Program-made: the position numbers and the translations under genes
Part shown: piece by piece, positions 17,828-26,192 of the stretch
Layout of the letters: every line of letters begins with the position of its first letter
Numbering within the stretch: position 1 is the stretch's first letter
Notes under the pieces: generated by a model
The model's database searches: none
Told to the model about the DNA's origin: nothing
What the model saw: the letters and a program-made list of their open reading frames with translations, nothing else
Assembly (NCBI RefSeq): GCF_030689745.1
Contig: NZ_JAUYGL010000018.1
Coordinates: 1-34,080 of the forward strand
DNA: 34,080 bases
Direction: 5' to 3'
From: Devosia sp.
GTDB lineage: Bacteria; Pseudomonadota; Alphaproteobacteria; Rhizobiales; Devosiaceae

Positions 17828-18834
17828 GTGGACAACAGATCATCAAGCACGTCCCAGGCCTGGGGACGTCCGTTTTCGACCTCGTGCACCAGTTCGATCA
17901 GGCGCAGGGTGATGGGGGTAGCCACGCCGGCTTCGGCGGCGAGGTCGGCAATGATGGCAAATTGCGCATCCACTTCCGTCTTGCGCTTGCGCACGGCAAT
18001 GTCGCGCCACACGCCCGAATGGGTCTTGGCGGTATGGCGGTTATGCTCCTCCATGGCGGCAATCGAGCGCCTGGCGTCCGCAGAGCTCGCGCCAGGCATG
18101 AAAGCCTGAGGGTCAAAGCCGTTGAACCCCAGGGGGGTCACGCCGCGCGCCCGGGCCACGGCCATAACCTCGCGGCCCAGCCCCTCGAAGACCGGCGCAT
18201 GCCTGGCGCTGGCGAAATTGTCCGACATCGAGGCCGGGGTCAGAGCCGTGGCAAACAGCATGCCGCCATAGCCCATCTTGCCCCACAGATAGCCCCAGAT
18301 GTTGTCGGTGAGTTCGGCCGCCGGCTCATAGATGGAAAACAGCCGGTGCACCTCGCGGACGCGATCGGTCATCGCGCCATCGAGTTCCCCGATCGCCACC
18401 TTGCCGCGATTGCCCAGCAGGATCTTGCCTGGCTCCAGCCAATCGGCGCCGAAATTGACAAAGCAGCCAATGGTCCGCTCGGGCCCGATCAGCCGGCCAA
18501 TGGTGAGCTCGTTGAGCCCGTTCTGGGCCGACACGACATAGCCGTCCGGTGCCAGCAAGGGCCGCAGGGCCTCGACGGCGTCGGCCGTGTGCTGTGCCTT
18601 GACCGCCAGGATCACCGTCTTGAACGTGCCGGTGACGTCGGCAGGCAGGCTGGCCTTCATGGGCTGGGTGAAGCTCTCCACCGGCCCCTCGATGGCCAGG
18701 CCGTGTTCATTGATGGCCGCGACATGCTGGGCCTCCACGTCCACCAGCAGCACCTCTTCGCCGGCGCGCGCCAGATAGGCGCCCAGCGTGCCACCAATGG
18801 CCCCGGCGCCCCAGATCAGGATAGTGTCGCTCAT
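17818..18834 (-). CDS. Ketopantoate reductase-family oxidoreductase (ApbA/PanE-like)
   Basis: 338 residues. An N-terminal Rossmann domain has GAGAIGG (9-15), Lys79 (LAVKAQ) and Asn105 (SAQNGLNE). A C-terminal helical domain has the catalytic Lys186 in YLWGKMGYGG. True PanE reduces 2-dehydropantoate to pantoate for coenzyme A. The protein is longer than E. coli PanE (~300), and its setting in a catabolic-looking operon argues for another beta-hydroxy or 2-oxo acid substrate, so I give no panE symbol. It overlaps the upstream amidohydrolase by four bases (ATGA) and the downstream SDR by ten. Confidence 0.85.
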   Translation of the reverse strand: MSDTILIWGAGAIGGTLGAYLARAGEEVLLVDVEAQHVAAINEHGLAIEGPVESFTQPMKASLPADVTGTFKTVILAVKAQHTADAVEALRPLLAPDGYVVSAQNGLNELTIGRLIGPERTIGCFVNFGADWLEPGKILLGNRGKVAIGELDGAMTDRVREVHRLFSIYEPAAELTDNIWGYLWGKMGYGGMLFATALTPASMSDNFASARHAPVFEGLGREVMAVARARGVTPLGFNGFDPQAFMPGASSADARRSIAAMEEHNRHTAKTHSGVWRDIAVRKRKTEVDAQFAIIADLAAEAGVATPITLRLIELVHEVENGRPQAWDVLDDLLSTCS

Positions 18835-19532
18835 GCCCAGCCGTCCTCGATCAGCGACCGCGTCTCGGCCAGTGCGATCTCCCAGATGGCCTCCATCTCG
18901 TCATCGGCGCGCTGATAGCGACCGCCGAAATTGCCATCCCCGAGATAGTCCTTCACCAGCGGCGCAGCGATGGTCTTGAGCTTGTCGAGGTCGATCATCG
19001 GCTTCTGTTCGTCCGGCATGCCGATATTGGGCAGCCGGGTCCAGGGGAAATTTTCCATCCAGGAGGCATGCGAGGCCACTGGGTCGATTTCGTGCACCTT
19101 GGCCAGGGTCTTGGGGGAATTCCACCAATTGTGCCACCGGATGCGACAGTCGGCATGGCCGTTGAGCCATTCGAGCGCCGCCGTCTGGCCGGGCGTATTG
19201 CCGCCATGGCCGTTGACGAACAGCACGCGCTTGAAGCCGGTGCTGTGAAGGCTGTCGAGCACATCGGTGATGATGCGCGCATAGGTGTCCATGCGCAGCG
19301 AAATCGAGCCGGGATAGGTGGCGAAATAGGGGGTGATGCCAAAGGCCAGCACCGGAAACACCGCCACGCCCAGCGGTCCGGCCGCCTCATTGGCCAGCGT
19401 TTCCGCCAGGATCGAATCCACCGCATTGCTGAGATAGGCATGCTGTTCGGTCGAGCCCAGCGGTATGATCGCCCGGTCGTCGGATTTCAGGTAGGTTTCG
19501 ACCTGAAACCAGTTCATCTCGGCGATTTTCAT
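18831..19532 (-). CDS. Creatininase-family amidohydrolase
   Basis: 233 residues, close to the family's 240-260. Metal ligands typical of creatininase/MftE/ArfB are visible: Glu29 and His31 in PLGSTEQH, Asp39 (NAVDS) and His109 in VNGHGGN. In the usual HAGxxET position the sequence is HASWME (His155, Glu160), so the C-terminal part diverges. The family opens cyclic or linear amide bonds (creatinine, formamidopyrimidine, mycofactocin precursor peptide). The substrate here is unknown. AAGGAG lies directly before the ATG, inside the end of the GntR gene (ATGA overlap), so it is co-translated with the regulator. Confidence 0.85.
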   Translation of the reverse strand: MKIAEMNWFQVETYLKSDDRAIIPLGSTEQHAYLSNAVDSILAETLANEAAGPLGVAVFPVLAFGITPYFATYPGSISLRMDTYARIITDVLDSLHSTGFKRVLFVNGHGGNTPGQTAALEWLNGHADCRIRWHNWWNSPKTLAKVHEIDPVASHASWMENFPWTRLPNIGMPDEQKPMIDLDKLKTIAAPLVKDYLGDGNFGGRYQRADDEMEAIWEIALAETRSLIEDGWA

Positions 19533-20593
19533 GGTGTCTCCTTGACGGTCCCGCTGTGCCGCAGCGTATCGAGCAGCGGCAGGACGTGGTGTTGAATGAA
19601 GGTGCTATCCGGCGCATGCCGGTATTCGAGGGCCTGCTGATGCGGGCCCACTTTTTCGGCCAGCCAGTCGAGCCCGGTCGCATAGACCAGCACATCGACC
19701 TGGGCGATGAAGGCTTCGAGATCGGGCGCATCCACCATGGTGACGCTGGTGCTGGCTACATGCGGGCTGAACCGCATTACGGCCGGCTTCATCAGCGCCA
19801 TGAATTCGGGAAAGATCGAGACGATGCCGATGCGGGTGCTCGGGTCGAGCCCGGCCAGCCGCGTGCGCGTGGCTTCCGAGGGAATAAAGCTCAGGCCCAC
19901 CACCGGAATGTCCGGTCCCACCAGCGCCTCCACCTCGGCCCGGCGATTGGCCAGCGTCAGCACGATATCGGCGCGCGGCATGGCGTGCGAGGCCCTGAGC
20001 GTGTCCAGCGTCAGCCAGCTCAGCTGGTCTGTCCTGGCCAGCAGCGGCCTGATATGGTCGGCATAGGCCGCCGTGGCCTGCTCGAACAGGCCGACCAGCA
20101 CGATCTGCAGGCCATGAGCACTCCGGAAGCGCAGATGACCGGCCCGTGCATTGACCAGGGTGGCAATCCCGGCGGCATCCACACCTAGGTTCTTGCCCAT
20201 CTGCAGCAGCGCGTCGATGGCCGGGTTGAGCTTGTCGAAATTGAGCGCGCTGGGCAGGCTCTCGGTATGGGCCACGAAGGTACCGGCGCTGCCGCGCGTT
20301 TCGATCAGCTTTTGCTGCTTGAGTTCGTTATAGACCCCCACCACCGTCATCGGCGCTACGCCGGCCCGCTCGGCCAGTTCACGTACCGTCGGCAGGCGCA
20401 TTCCGGCCGGCAGATCACCCAGGGCAATACCGTACTGGATCAGCCCGCGGAGTTGCACGCCCAGTGGCACCGGCAGGTCGCGATCCAACCCAGCAGCCAA
20501 CGTGCCCAATATTTGCTCGCTCTGCTCATGTTCTGGTCGTCTAGAACGATTTGACTGCTTTTGTGTCACTTTCGGTGTGGGAGCGCTTGACAT
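19529..20593 (-). CDS. GntR-family transcriptional regulator with a periplasmic-binding-protein-like effector domain
   Basis: 354 residues. The GntR winged helix is at ~44-108 (LPAGMRLPTVRELAERAGVAPMTVVGVYNELK). The ~240-residue remainder lacks the FCD, UTRA or MocR aminotransferase signatures. Its alternating beta/alpha pattern (IVLTLANRRAEVEALV, VVGLSFIPSE, RIGIVSIFPEFMALM) looks like a ligand-binding fold of the periplasmic-binding type. It heads the minus operon and is divergent from the peptide transporter, the usual arrangement for a local regulator of both. The ATG at 20593 has no clear Shine-Dalgarno sequence, and later in-frame GTG/TTG starts (before residue 40) are possible; these would free one operator-like site from the coding region. 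Confidence 0.85.
   Translation of the reverse strand: MSSAPTPKVTQKQSNRSRRPEHEQSEQILGTLAAGLDRDLPVPLGVQLRGLIQYGIALGDLPAGMRLPTVRELAERAGVAPMTVVGVYNELKQQKLIETRGSAGTFVAHTESLPSALNFDKLNPAIDALLQMGKNLGVDAAGIATLVNARAGHLRFRSAHGLQIVLVGLFEQATAAYADHIRPLLARTDQLSWLTLDTLRASHAMPRADIVLTLANRRAEVEALVGPDIPVVGLSFIPSEATRTRLAGLDPSTRIGIVSIFPEFMALMKPAVMRFSPHVASTSVTMVDAPDLEAFIAQVDVLVYATGLDWLAEKVGPHQQALEYRHAPDSTFIQHHVLPLLDTLRHSGTVKETP
20537..20549. promoter_or_regulatory. Candidate regulator-binding site 1 (CTAG-centred palindrome)
   Basis: TCGTCTAGAACGA, whose reverse complement (TCGTTCTAGACGA) shares CGTTCTAG..CG with the second site 88-89 bases away. It lies at the 5' end of the annotated GntR gene, or in its leader if a later start is used. 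Confidence 0.35.
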
Positions 20594-20624
20594 GAAGGGC
20601 TATCTTGGTTCCGTTTGTAGGGTG

Positions 20625-20637
20625 ACGTTCTAGTTCG
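20625..20637. promoter_or_regulatory. Candidate regulator-binding site 2 (CTAG-centred palindrome)
   Basis: ACGTTCTAGTTCG, ~50 bases ahead of the binding-protein gene. CTAG is normally rare in such genomes, and two similar CTAG-centred sites flanking the divergent starts suggest operators for the GntR-type protein. Confidence 0.35.
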
Positions 20638-20685
20638 CCAGGACAAGATTGAACAGTACGGGCACCGTAATCAAGAGGGTTCGCT

Positions 20686-22266
20686 ATGCTTTTTCGGAAA
20701 AACGCCATTCTCGCCATTACTTTGGCACTGATCGGCTCGACAACCTTGTCGAGCGCCGTGCTGGCTGACGATCTGACCGTCGGCGTGCGCGCCGGTCCAG
20801 ACTCCATCGATCCGCATTGGTCAACGCTCGGCAGCCAGGCCGAGTCGCTGCGCCACATTTTTGATACGCTGGTGGGCGTCGACAAGGACCTGCAACTGCA
20901 GCCCGCCATCGCCACCTCCTGGACCCCGGTCGATGACGACACTTGGGAGTTCAAGATTCGCGAAGGCGTCAAGTTCCACGGCGGCTCCGACTTGACCGCC
21001 GAGGACGTCAAGTTCTCCATCGACCGCATCCCCCTGGTCACCGGCCCGATGAGCATGACCATTTACACCAAGTCGGTGGAATCGGTTGAGGTGATCGACG
21101 ACTATACCGTCCATGTTCACACCAAGGGTGCTGCTGCCACCCTGCCCAACGACTTCATCCGCATGTTCATCGTCTCCTCCGAGATCGGCACAGTGGGCAA
21201 TGAGGAGTTCAATTCGGGCGCTGCTGCCATTGGCACTGGCCCCTACAAGTTCGTCTCCTGGGAGCCCAAGGGTGACCTGGTGCTCGAGCGCAATGCCGAC
21301 TATTGGGGCGGTGCCCCGCATTGGGAAAACGTTGTCCGTAAGGAAATCCCCAATGACGCATCGCGCGTTGCCGCCCTGCAGTCGGGCGAAGTCGATCTGA
21401 TCAACTATGTGCCGGCCACCGACTATGCCGCCATGCAGAATGATAGCCGCCTCGATACCTTCATCGCCGACTCCGTCTACATCCTCAACATCACGCCCAG
21501 TGTGAAGGACACCCTGCCGGTCAAGGCCAAGGTCGATGGCGTCGAGATCGATGCCAATCCGTTCCAGGACCTGCGTGTGCGCGAGGCCATGGATCTGGCG
21601 ATCAACCGCGAAATCCTGTCCGATGTCGTGCTTGAAGGACTCGGCAAGCCAGCCAACCAGCTGATGCCGGCAACCTTCTTTGGTGGTTCGACCGATCTGC
21701 CGGCCCGCGAATATGATCTCGAGCGCGCCAAGGCCTTGCTGGCCGAAGCTGGCTATCCGAACGGGTTTGAAGTCGACTTCGCCTGCACCAACAATCGCCT
21801 GCCCGGTGACGCCGCCGTCTGCGAGGCGCTGTCGCAGATGTGGGCTCGCGCCGGCCTCACCGTCAATGCCAATGCCCTCAACGGCACGGTCTTTTTCCCG
21901 GCCCAGCAGGCCGGCGAGTTCAGCCTCTGGCTCTCGGGCTGGGGCACGCTGACCGGCGAAGCCTCCTATACCTATGGCTCACTCGTGCACACGGCCGATC
22001 CTGAAAAGGGTCTGGGTGCGTTCAACAAGTCCGGCTATTCCAATGCCGAGATCGATGCCCTGCTCGAAGAAGGTGCCCGCACCCTCGACGATACGGCGCG
22101 CGCTGCGCTCTACAAGCAGGTCACCGAGCTGTCGATGAACGACCGCGTGCTGATCCCAACCGTGGTGATCCAGACCGTCTGGGCGGCCAAGGCCGATACG
22201 CTGACCTTCGAGCCGCGTGTCGATCAGGAAACGCTGGCCCAGCTGATCGAGCCCGTCGCGCAGTAA
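20686..22266 (+). CDS. Periplasmic peptide-binding protein (SBP family 5, DppA/OppA-like)
   Basis: 526 residues, first gene of the transporter operon. A signal peptide (Lys-rich start, hydrophobic core, cleavage after ~Ala27 in VLADDL) directs it to the periplasm. It has the family-5 features: an N-terminal DLTVGVRAGPDSIDPHW, the GGSDLTAEDVKFSIDRI motif, the GTGPYKFVSWEPKGDLVLERN region and RVREAMDLAINRE. It captures di- or oligopeptides, or other family-5 ligands such as opines or glycosides, and delivers them to the downstream permeases. AAGAGGG is placed six bases before ATG. It is followed by a strong stem-loop that probably lets it be made in excess of the membrane subunits. Confidence 0.92.
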   Translation: MLFRKNAILAITLALIGSTTLSSAVLADDLTVGVRAGPDSIDPHWSTLGSQAESLRHIFDTLVGVDKDLQLQPAIATSWTPVDDDTWEFKIREGVKFHGGSDLTAEDVKFSIDRIPLVTGPMSMTIYTKSVESVEVIDDYTVHVHTKGAAATLPNDFIRMFIVSSEIGTVGNEEFNSGAAAIGTGPYKFVSWEPKGDLVLERNADYWGGAPHWENVVRKEIPNDASRVAALQSGEVDLINYVPATDYAAMQNDSRLDTFIADSVYILNITPSVKDTLPVKAKVDGVEIDANPFQDLRVREAMDLAINREILSDVVLEGLGKPANQLMPATFFGGSTDLPAREYDLERAKALLAEAGYPNGFEVDFACTNNRLPGDAAVCEALSQMWARAGLTVNANALNGTVFFPAQQAGEFSLWLSGWGTLTGEASYTYGSLVHTADPEKGLGAFNKSGYSNAEIDALLEEGARTLDDTARAALYKQVTELSMNDRVLIPTVVIQTVWAAKADTLTFEPRVDQETLAQLIEPVAQ

Positions 22267-22273
22267 TCGCCTT

Positions 22274-22299
22274 CCCGGCTGCCGCACGCGGCAGCCGGG
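22274..22299 (+). repeat. Intergenic stem-loop between binding protein and permease genes
   Basis: CCCGGCTGCCG and CGGCAGCCGGG form a perfect 11-base stem with a CACG loop, seven bases after the binding-protein stop. No T-run follows, so it is more likely an mRNA-stabilising or partial-attenuation element than a full terminator. Confidence 0.75.
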
Positions 22300-22343
22300 G
22301 CTCCCCGCACCGGGCCCTATCGGCCTGACACATTTGGGTTTCC

Positions 22344-23318
22344 ATGTTCGGCTTTTTCATCCAACGCATCGTTCAGGCCGCGATCGTCGTCGTGGCCATG
22401 TCGATCCTGGTCTTTGTCGGCGTCTATGCCATTGGCAACCCGATCGATGTGATGATCGATCCGGCCGCCACCCAGGAAATCCGCGACAACCTGATCCGCC
22501 AATATGGCTTCGACCGGCCGCTCTACGAGCAGTATTTCGTCTTTGTCGGCAATGTGCTGCAGGGCGATTTCGGCCAGTCCTTCATTTATCGCGTCCCCGT
22601 GCTCGATCTGATCTTCTCGCGCCTGCCCGCCACGTTCGAGCTGGCGCTGGGCGCCATGCTGCTGGCTTCTGTGGTCGGCATCCCGCTGGGCATCTGGGCC
22701 GGCTATCGGCCGCACGCCTTCTCGTCCAAGGCGATCATGACGCTGTCCATTCTGGGCTTCTCCCTGCCCACCTTCTGGGTCGGCCTGCTGCTGGTCATGA
22801 CCTTTGCCGTGCAGTTGCACTGGCTGCCCTCGGGCGGCCGCGGTCCCACCAGCGACCTGCTGGGCGTGCCGCTCTCCTTTTTGACGCCGACTGGCTGGAG
22901 CTACCTCATCCTGCCCGCCTTCAATCTGGCGCTGTTCAATATGGGCCTGCTGATCCGCCTCGCTCGCGCCGGCACGCTGGAGGCCATGAGCTCGGATTAT
23001 GTGCGCTTCGCCCGGGCCCAGGGCCTCAAGGAAAGCAAGGTGGTGGGCCTGCACGTGCTCAAGAATATCTCCATTCCGATCGTCACCGTGTTCGGCCTCG
23101 AATTCGGCTCCACCTTGGCCTTTGCCGTGGTCACCGAAACCATCTTCAACTGGCCCGGCGTCGGCAAGCTGATCATCGATTCCATCATGGTGCTCGATCG
23201 CCCGGTCATGGTGGCCTACCTGATCCTGGTCGTGCTGCTCTTTGTCATTATCAATCTCGTGGTCGATCTGCTCTATGGCGTGCTCGATCCGCGTATCCGC
23301 GCGAGGCGTTCCGCATGA
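22344..23318 (+). CDS. Peptide ABC transporter permease, DppB-type
   Basis: 324 residues, six membrane helices, the BPD_transp_1 fold of DppB/OppB. Near the N terminus MFGFFIQRIVQAAIVVVAMS begins helix 1. The cytoplasmic EAA loop with YVRFARAQGLKESKVVGLHVLKN (residues ~217-240), which docks onto the ATPases, is intact. The end overlaps the next gene's start by four bases (ATGA). No strong Shine-Dalgarno sequence precedes its ATG, consistent with lower synthesis than the binding protein. Confidence 0.92.
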   Translation: MFGFFIQRIVQAAIVVVAMSILVFVGVYAIGNPIDVMIDPAATQEIRDNLIRQYGFDRPLYEQYFVFVGNVLQGDFGQSFIYRVPVLDLIFSRLPATFELALGAMLLASVVGIPLGIWAGYRPHAFSSKAIMTLSILGFSLPTFWVGLLLVMTFAVQLHWLPSGGRGPTSDLLGVPLSFLTPTGWSYLILPAFNLALFNMGLLIRLARAGTLEAMSSDYVRFARAQGLKESKVVGLHVLKNISIPIVTVFGLEFGSTLAFAVVTETIFNWPGVGKLIIDSIMVLDRPVMVAYLILVVLLFVIINLVVDLLYGVLDPRIRARRSA

Positions 23319-24220
23319 GCCTGGTTGAGGACATTCAGGTCGAGACCTGGCGCACCCGGCTGGGTGATTTCTGGCGCGAATTCGCCGAGAGCAAGGTCGC
23401 GCTGGTGGCCCTCGTGGTCATCGTCGCCATCGTCTTCATCGCCGTCTTTGCGCCCTGGATCTCGCCGCAAAATCCCTATGATCTGGCACGGCTCGATCTG
23501 TTCGATTCCCGGCTGCCCCCCGGCACGGTGGGCTCGGGCGGCTATGTGCACATCCTGGGTACCGATGCCGCCGGTCGCGATCTGCTGTCGGCCATCTTCT
23601 ATGGCCTGCGCATCTCGCTGCTCATCGGGCTGATGGCCGGCGCCTTCGCGCTGGTACTGGGCATGAGCATAGGCCTCGTCGCCGCCTACAAGGGCGGCCG
23701 TGTCGAGGCGATCATCATGCGCATCGTCGATCTGCAGCTGTCCATGCCCGCCATCCTGCTGGCACTGGTGTTGACCGCCATGCTGGGGCAGGGGCTCTGG
23801 CAGCTGGTAACGGCCCTGGTCGTGGCGCAATATGCCTATTTCGCCCGCACCATCCATGGCGCCGCCAGTGCCGAGCGCGACAAGGACTATATCGAGGCGG
23901 CCATCGCCACACCCCTGCCGGCCCACATCATCTTGCTGCGCCATCTGCTGCCCAATTCGCTGCCGCCATTGATTGTGGTGGCGACCGTGCAGGTGGCCAG
24001 TGCCATCGCGCTCGAGGCGACGCTGTCCTTCCTCGGCCTAGGCCTGCCGCTGACCGAGCCCTCGCTGGGCGCCCTGATTGCCAATGGCTTTCAATACCTG
24101 CTGTCGGGCCGGTTCTGGATCTCGGTCTATCCCGGCGTGGCCCTCGTCATCACCATCGTTTCCATCAATCTTGTCGGCGACCAGGTTCGGCATGTGCTTA
24201 ATCCGAGGCGCGGCCAATGA
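23315..24220 (+). CDS. Peptide ABC transporter permease, DppC-type
   Basis: 301 residues. It has an N-terminal cytosolic tail and a first helix (ALVALVVIVAIVFIAVFAPW), the OppC_N signature, then the transport domain with EAA-loop region RDKDYIEAAIATPLPAHIILLRHLLPN and the family's closing LVGDQVRHVLNPR. Its ATG overlaps the preceding TGA (ATGA). The same frame is open further upstream without methionine context; the overlap and homology fix the start. Confidence 0.92.
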   Translation: MSLVEDIQVETWRTRLGDFWREFAESKVALVALVVIVAIVFIAVFAPWISPQNPYDLARLDLFDSRLPPGTVGSGGYVHILGTDAAGRDLLSAIFYGLRISLLIGLMAGAFALVLGMSIGLVAAYKGGRVEAIIMRIVDLQLSMPAILLALVLTAMLGQGLWQLVTALVVAQYAYFARTIHGAASAERDKDYIEAAIATPLPAHIILLRHLLPNSLPPLIVVATVQVASAIALEATLSFLGLGLPLTEPSLGALIANGFQYLLSGRFWISVYPGVALVITIVSINLVGDQVRHVLNPRRGQ

Positions 24221-25191
24221 GTGACGCCATTCTTTCTGTCGAAGAACTGCAGACCCATTTCTTCACCCGCGCTGGCGTCCTCAAGGCCGTCGATGGCGTG
24301 TCCTTTTCGGTCGGCAAGGGCCGCATTCTCGGCCTGGTCGGCGAATCCGGATCCGGCAAGTCGGTCACCGGCTATTCCATCCTTCGGCTGGTCGATGCCC
24401 CCGGCAAGATCGTCGGCGGTCGCATCCTGCTCAAGGGCAAGGATCTGGCAGCCCTCGACCCCGAAGCCATGCGCCGGACCCGCGGCGCCGTCGTCTCGAT
24501 GATCTTTCAGGACCCGATGATGACGCTCAATCCCGTGCTCAAGATCGGCACCCAGATGGTCGCCGCCATCAAGGCGCATGTGAAGATATCGACCGCCGAC
24601 GCGCGAAAGCAGGCCCGCGATGCATTGGCGCTGGTGGGTATTCCCGCACCCGACGAGCGGCTCGATGTCTATCCGCATCACCTCTCGGGCGGTATGCGCC
24701 AGCGCGTGGCCATTGCCATTGCCTTGCTGCACAAGCCCGCCGTCATCATTGCCGATGAACCGACCACGGCGCTCGACGTGTCGATCCAGAGCCAGATACT
24801 GGCCGAGGTGCGGCGGCTCGCCGACCAGACCGGCACCGCCTTTGTCTGGGTCACCCACGATCTGTCCGTGGTCTCGAGCCTGGCCGACGATATTGCCGTC
24901 ATGTATGCCGGCCGCATCGTGGAATCGGGCGAAACCGGCGCCGTTTTGGCCCATCCCAAGCATCCCTATACGGCCGGCCTGATGGCCTCGGTGCCCAGCC
25001 AGGCCGAGCGTGGCCAGAAGCTGGTGCAGATCAAGGGTTCCACCCCCTCGCTCGCCCATCTGCCCGAAGGCTGCTCCTTCAGGCCGCGTTGCCCGCGCGC
25101 CACCGATATCTGCAAGACCATGCCGGCTCTGCTGCCGCTGGGCGACACCAAGGTGCGCTGCCACCATCCCATAGTGGAGCACGCGTCATGA
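24217..25191 (+). CDS. Peptide ABC transporter ATPase, DppD-type
   Basis: 324 residues. Walker A is GESGSGKS (42-49), signature LSGGMRQR, Walker B IIADEPTTALD, and the switch His is in WVTHDLSVV. The C-terminal oligopeptide-transporter extension has the cysteine motif of CSFRPRCPRATDIC, which in this subfamily may hold an Fe-S cluster. It forms a heterodimer with the next gene's product on the cytosolic face. Four-base overlaps at both ends. Confidence 0.92.
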   Translation: MSDAILSVEELQTHFFTRAGVLKAVDGVSFSVGKGRILGLVGESGSGKSVTGYSILRLVDAPGKIVGGRILLKGKDLAALDPEAMRRTRGAVVSMIFQDPMMTLNPVLKIGTQMVAAIKAHVKISTADARKQARDALALVGIPAPDERLDVYPHHLSGGMRQRVAIAIALLHKPAVIIADEPTTALDVSIQSQILAEVRRLADQTGTAFVWVTHDLSVVSSLADDIAVMYAGRIVESGETGAVLAHPKHPYTAGLMASVPSQAERGQKLVQIKGSTPSLAHLPEGCSFRPRCPRATDICKTMPALLPLGDTKVRCHHPIVEHAS

Positions 25192-26192
25192 CCAAGGCCA
25201 TGCTGAGCATCGACAATGCGGCCAAACGCTTCGTCACCCCGGCCTCGATGGGCGATCGCATCGCCCATGCCTTGGGTGGTCCGGACCGCACCCAGACCGT
25301 CCACGCCGTCACCGATGTCACCCTCACCGTCGCCAAGGGCGAAGTGGTGGGCCTTGTGGGCGAATCCGGCTGCGGCAAGTCCACTTTGGGCCGCATGATC
25401 TCGGGCATTTACGCCCCCAGCAGCGGCGCCATCGCGCTGGAAGGCACCCCGGTGGCCAAGATGGCTGGAAAGCGCATCCAGAAGCTGACCACGCGGGTGC
25501 AAATGGTACATCAGGACCCGTTCTCGAGCCTTGATCCGCGCATGCGCGTCGCCAATACCGTTTCCGAGGGGCCTGTCCACCATCAACTGGTCAGCGCCGC
25601 TGGTGCCGACGACAACGTCGCCGACATGCTGGTCCGGGTGGGGCTCGATGCCAGCACGCGCCGCCGCTTCCCGCATCAGTTTTCTGGCGGGCAGCGTCAG
25701 CGCATCGCCATTGCGCGCGCCCTGGCCATGCAGCCCGACCTGCTGGTGCTCGATGAGCCGGTTGCCTCGCTCGACGTCTCGATCCAGGCCCAGGTGCTCA
25801 ACCTGTTCCTGGACCTGCGCCAGCAGCTGGGGCTGACGGCGGTCTTCATCAGCCATGACCTGGGCGTGGTGCGCCATGTTTCCGATCGCGTCGCCATCAT
25901 GTATCTCGGCCGCGTTGTCGAACTGGCCGATACCGTGCCGCTGTTTGACCGCCCGGCCCATCCCTATACCCGTGCCCTGCTCGACAGCGTGCCCAAGCTA
26001 GGCGCCGGACGCGGTGCTTTCTCGGCGGTGGCCGGCGAAATTCCCTCGCCGCTCAATCCGCCACCCGGCTGCGCCTTCCATCCCCGCTGCCCCTTTGCCG
26101 GGCCGCGCTGCAGCGTCGAACGCCCTATCCTCAAAGCCGGCGACAACACGCCCGGCACCGTTGCCTGCCACCTCTATGACGGTGGCACATGA
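25188..26192 (+). CDS. Peptide ABC transporter ATPase, DppF-type
   Basis: 334 residues from MTKAMLSIDN; the open frame begins 33 codons earlier, inside the preceding gene, but the ATGA overlap is the convincing start. Walker A GESGCGKST (58-66), signature FSGGQRQR, Walker B LLVLDEPVASLD, switch His in FISHDLGVV, and a C-terminal extension with the cysteine motif of CAFHPRCPFAGPRC. It is the partner ATPase of the DppD-type protein. Confidence 0.92.
   Translation: MTKAMLSIDNAAKRFVTPASMGDRIAHALGGPDRTQTVHAVTDVTLTVAKGEVVGLVGESGCGKSTLGRMISGIYAPSSGAIALEGTPVAKMAGKRIQKLTTRVQMVHQDPFSSLDPRMRVANTVSEGPVHHQLVSAAGADDNVADMLVRVGLDASTRRRFPHQFSGGQRQRIAIARALAMQPDLLVLDEPVASLDVSIQAQVLNLFLDLRQQLGLTAVFISHDLGVVRHVSDRVAIMYLGRVVELADTVPLFDRPAHPYTRALLDSVPKLGAGRGAFSAVAGEIPSPLNPPPGCAFHPRCPFAGPRCSVERPILKAGDNTPGTVACHLYDGGT

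Noticed and set aside
17818..18834. Biosynthetic PanE
   Set aside because: Family motifs fit, but the operon context is catabolic-looking and the length is greater than usual, so the panE symbol is not justified.
18831..19532. Creatininase proper, or mycofactocin MftE
   Set aside because: The metal ligands are shared, but the C-terminal HAGxxET motif is altered to HASWME and no mycofactocin genes are near, so only the family is named.
22334..23314. Upstream extension of the DppC-type permease through the DppB gene
   Set aside because: The frame is open by chance. The Arg/Pro/Ala-rich product matches nothing, and the ATGA junction at 23315 gives the normal start.
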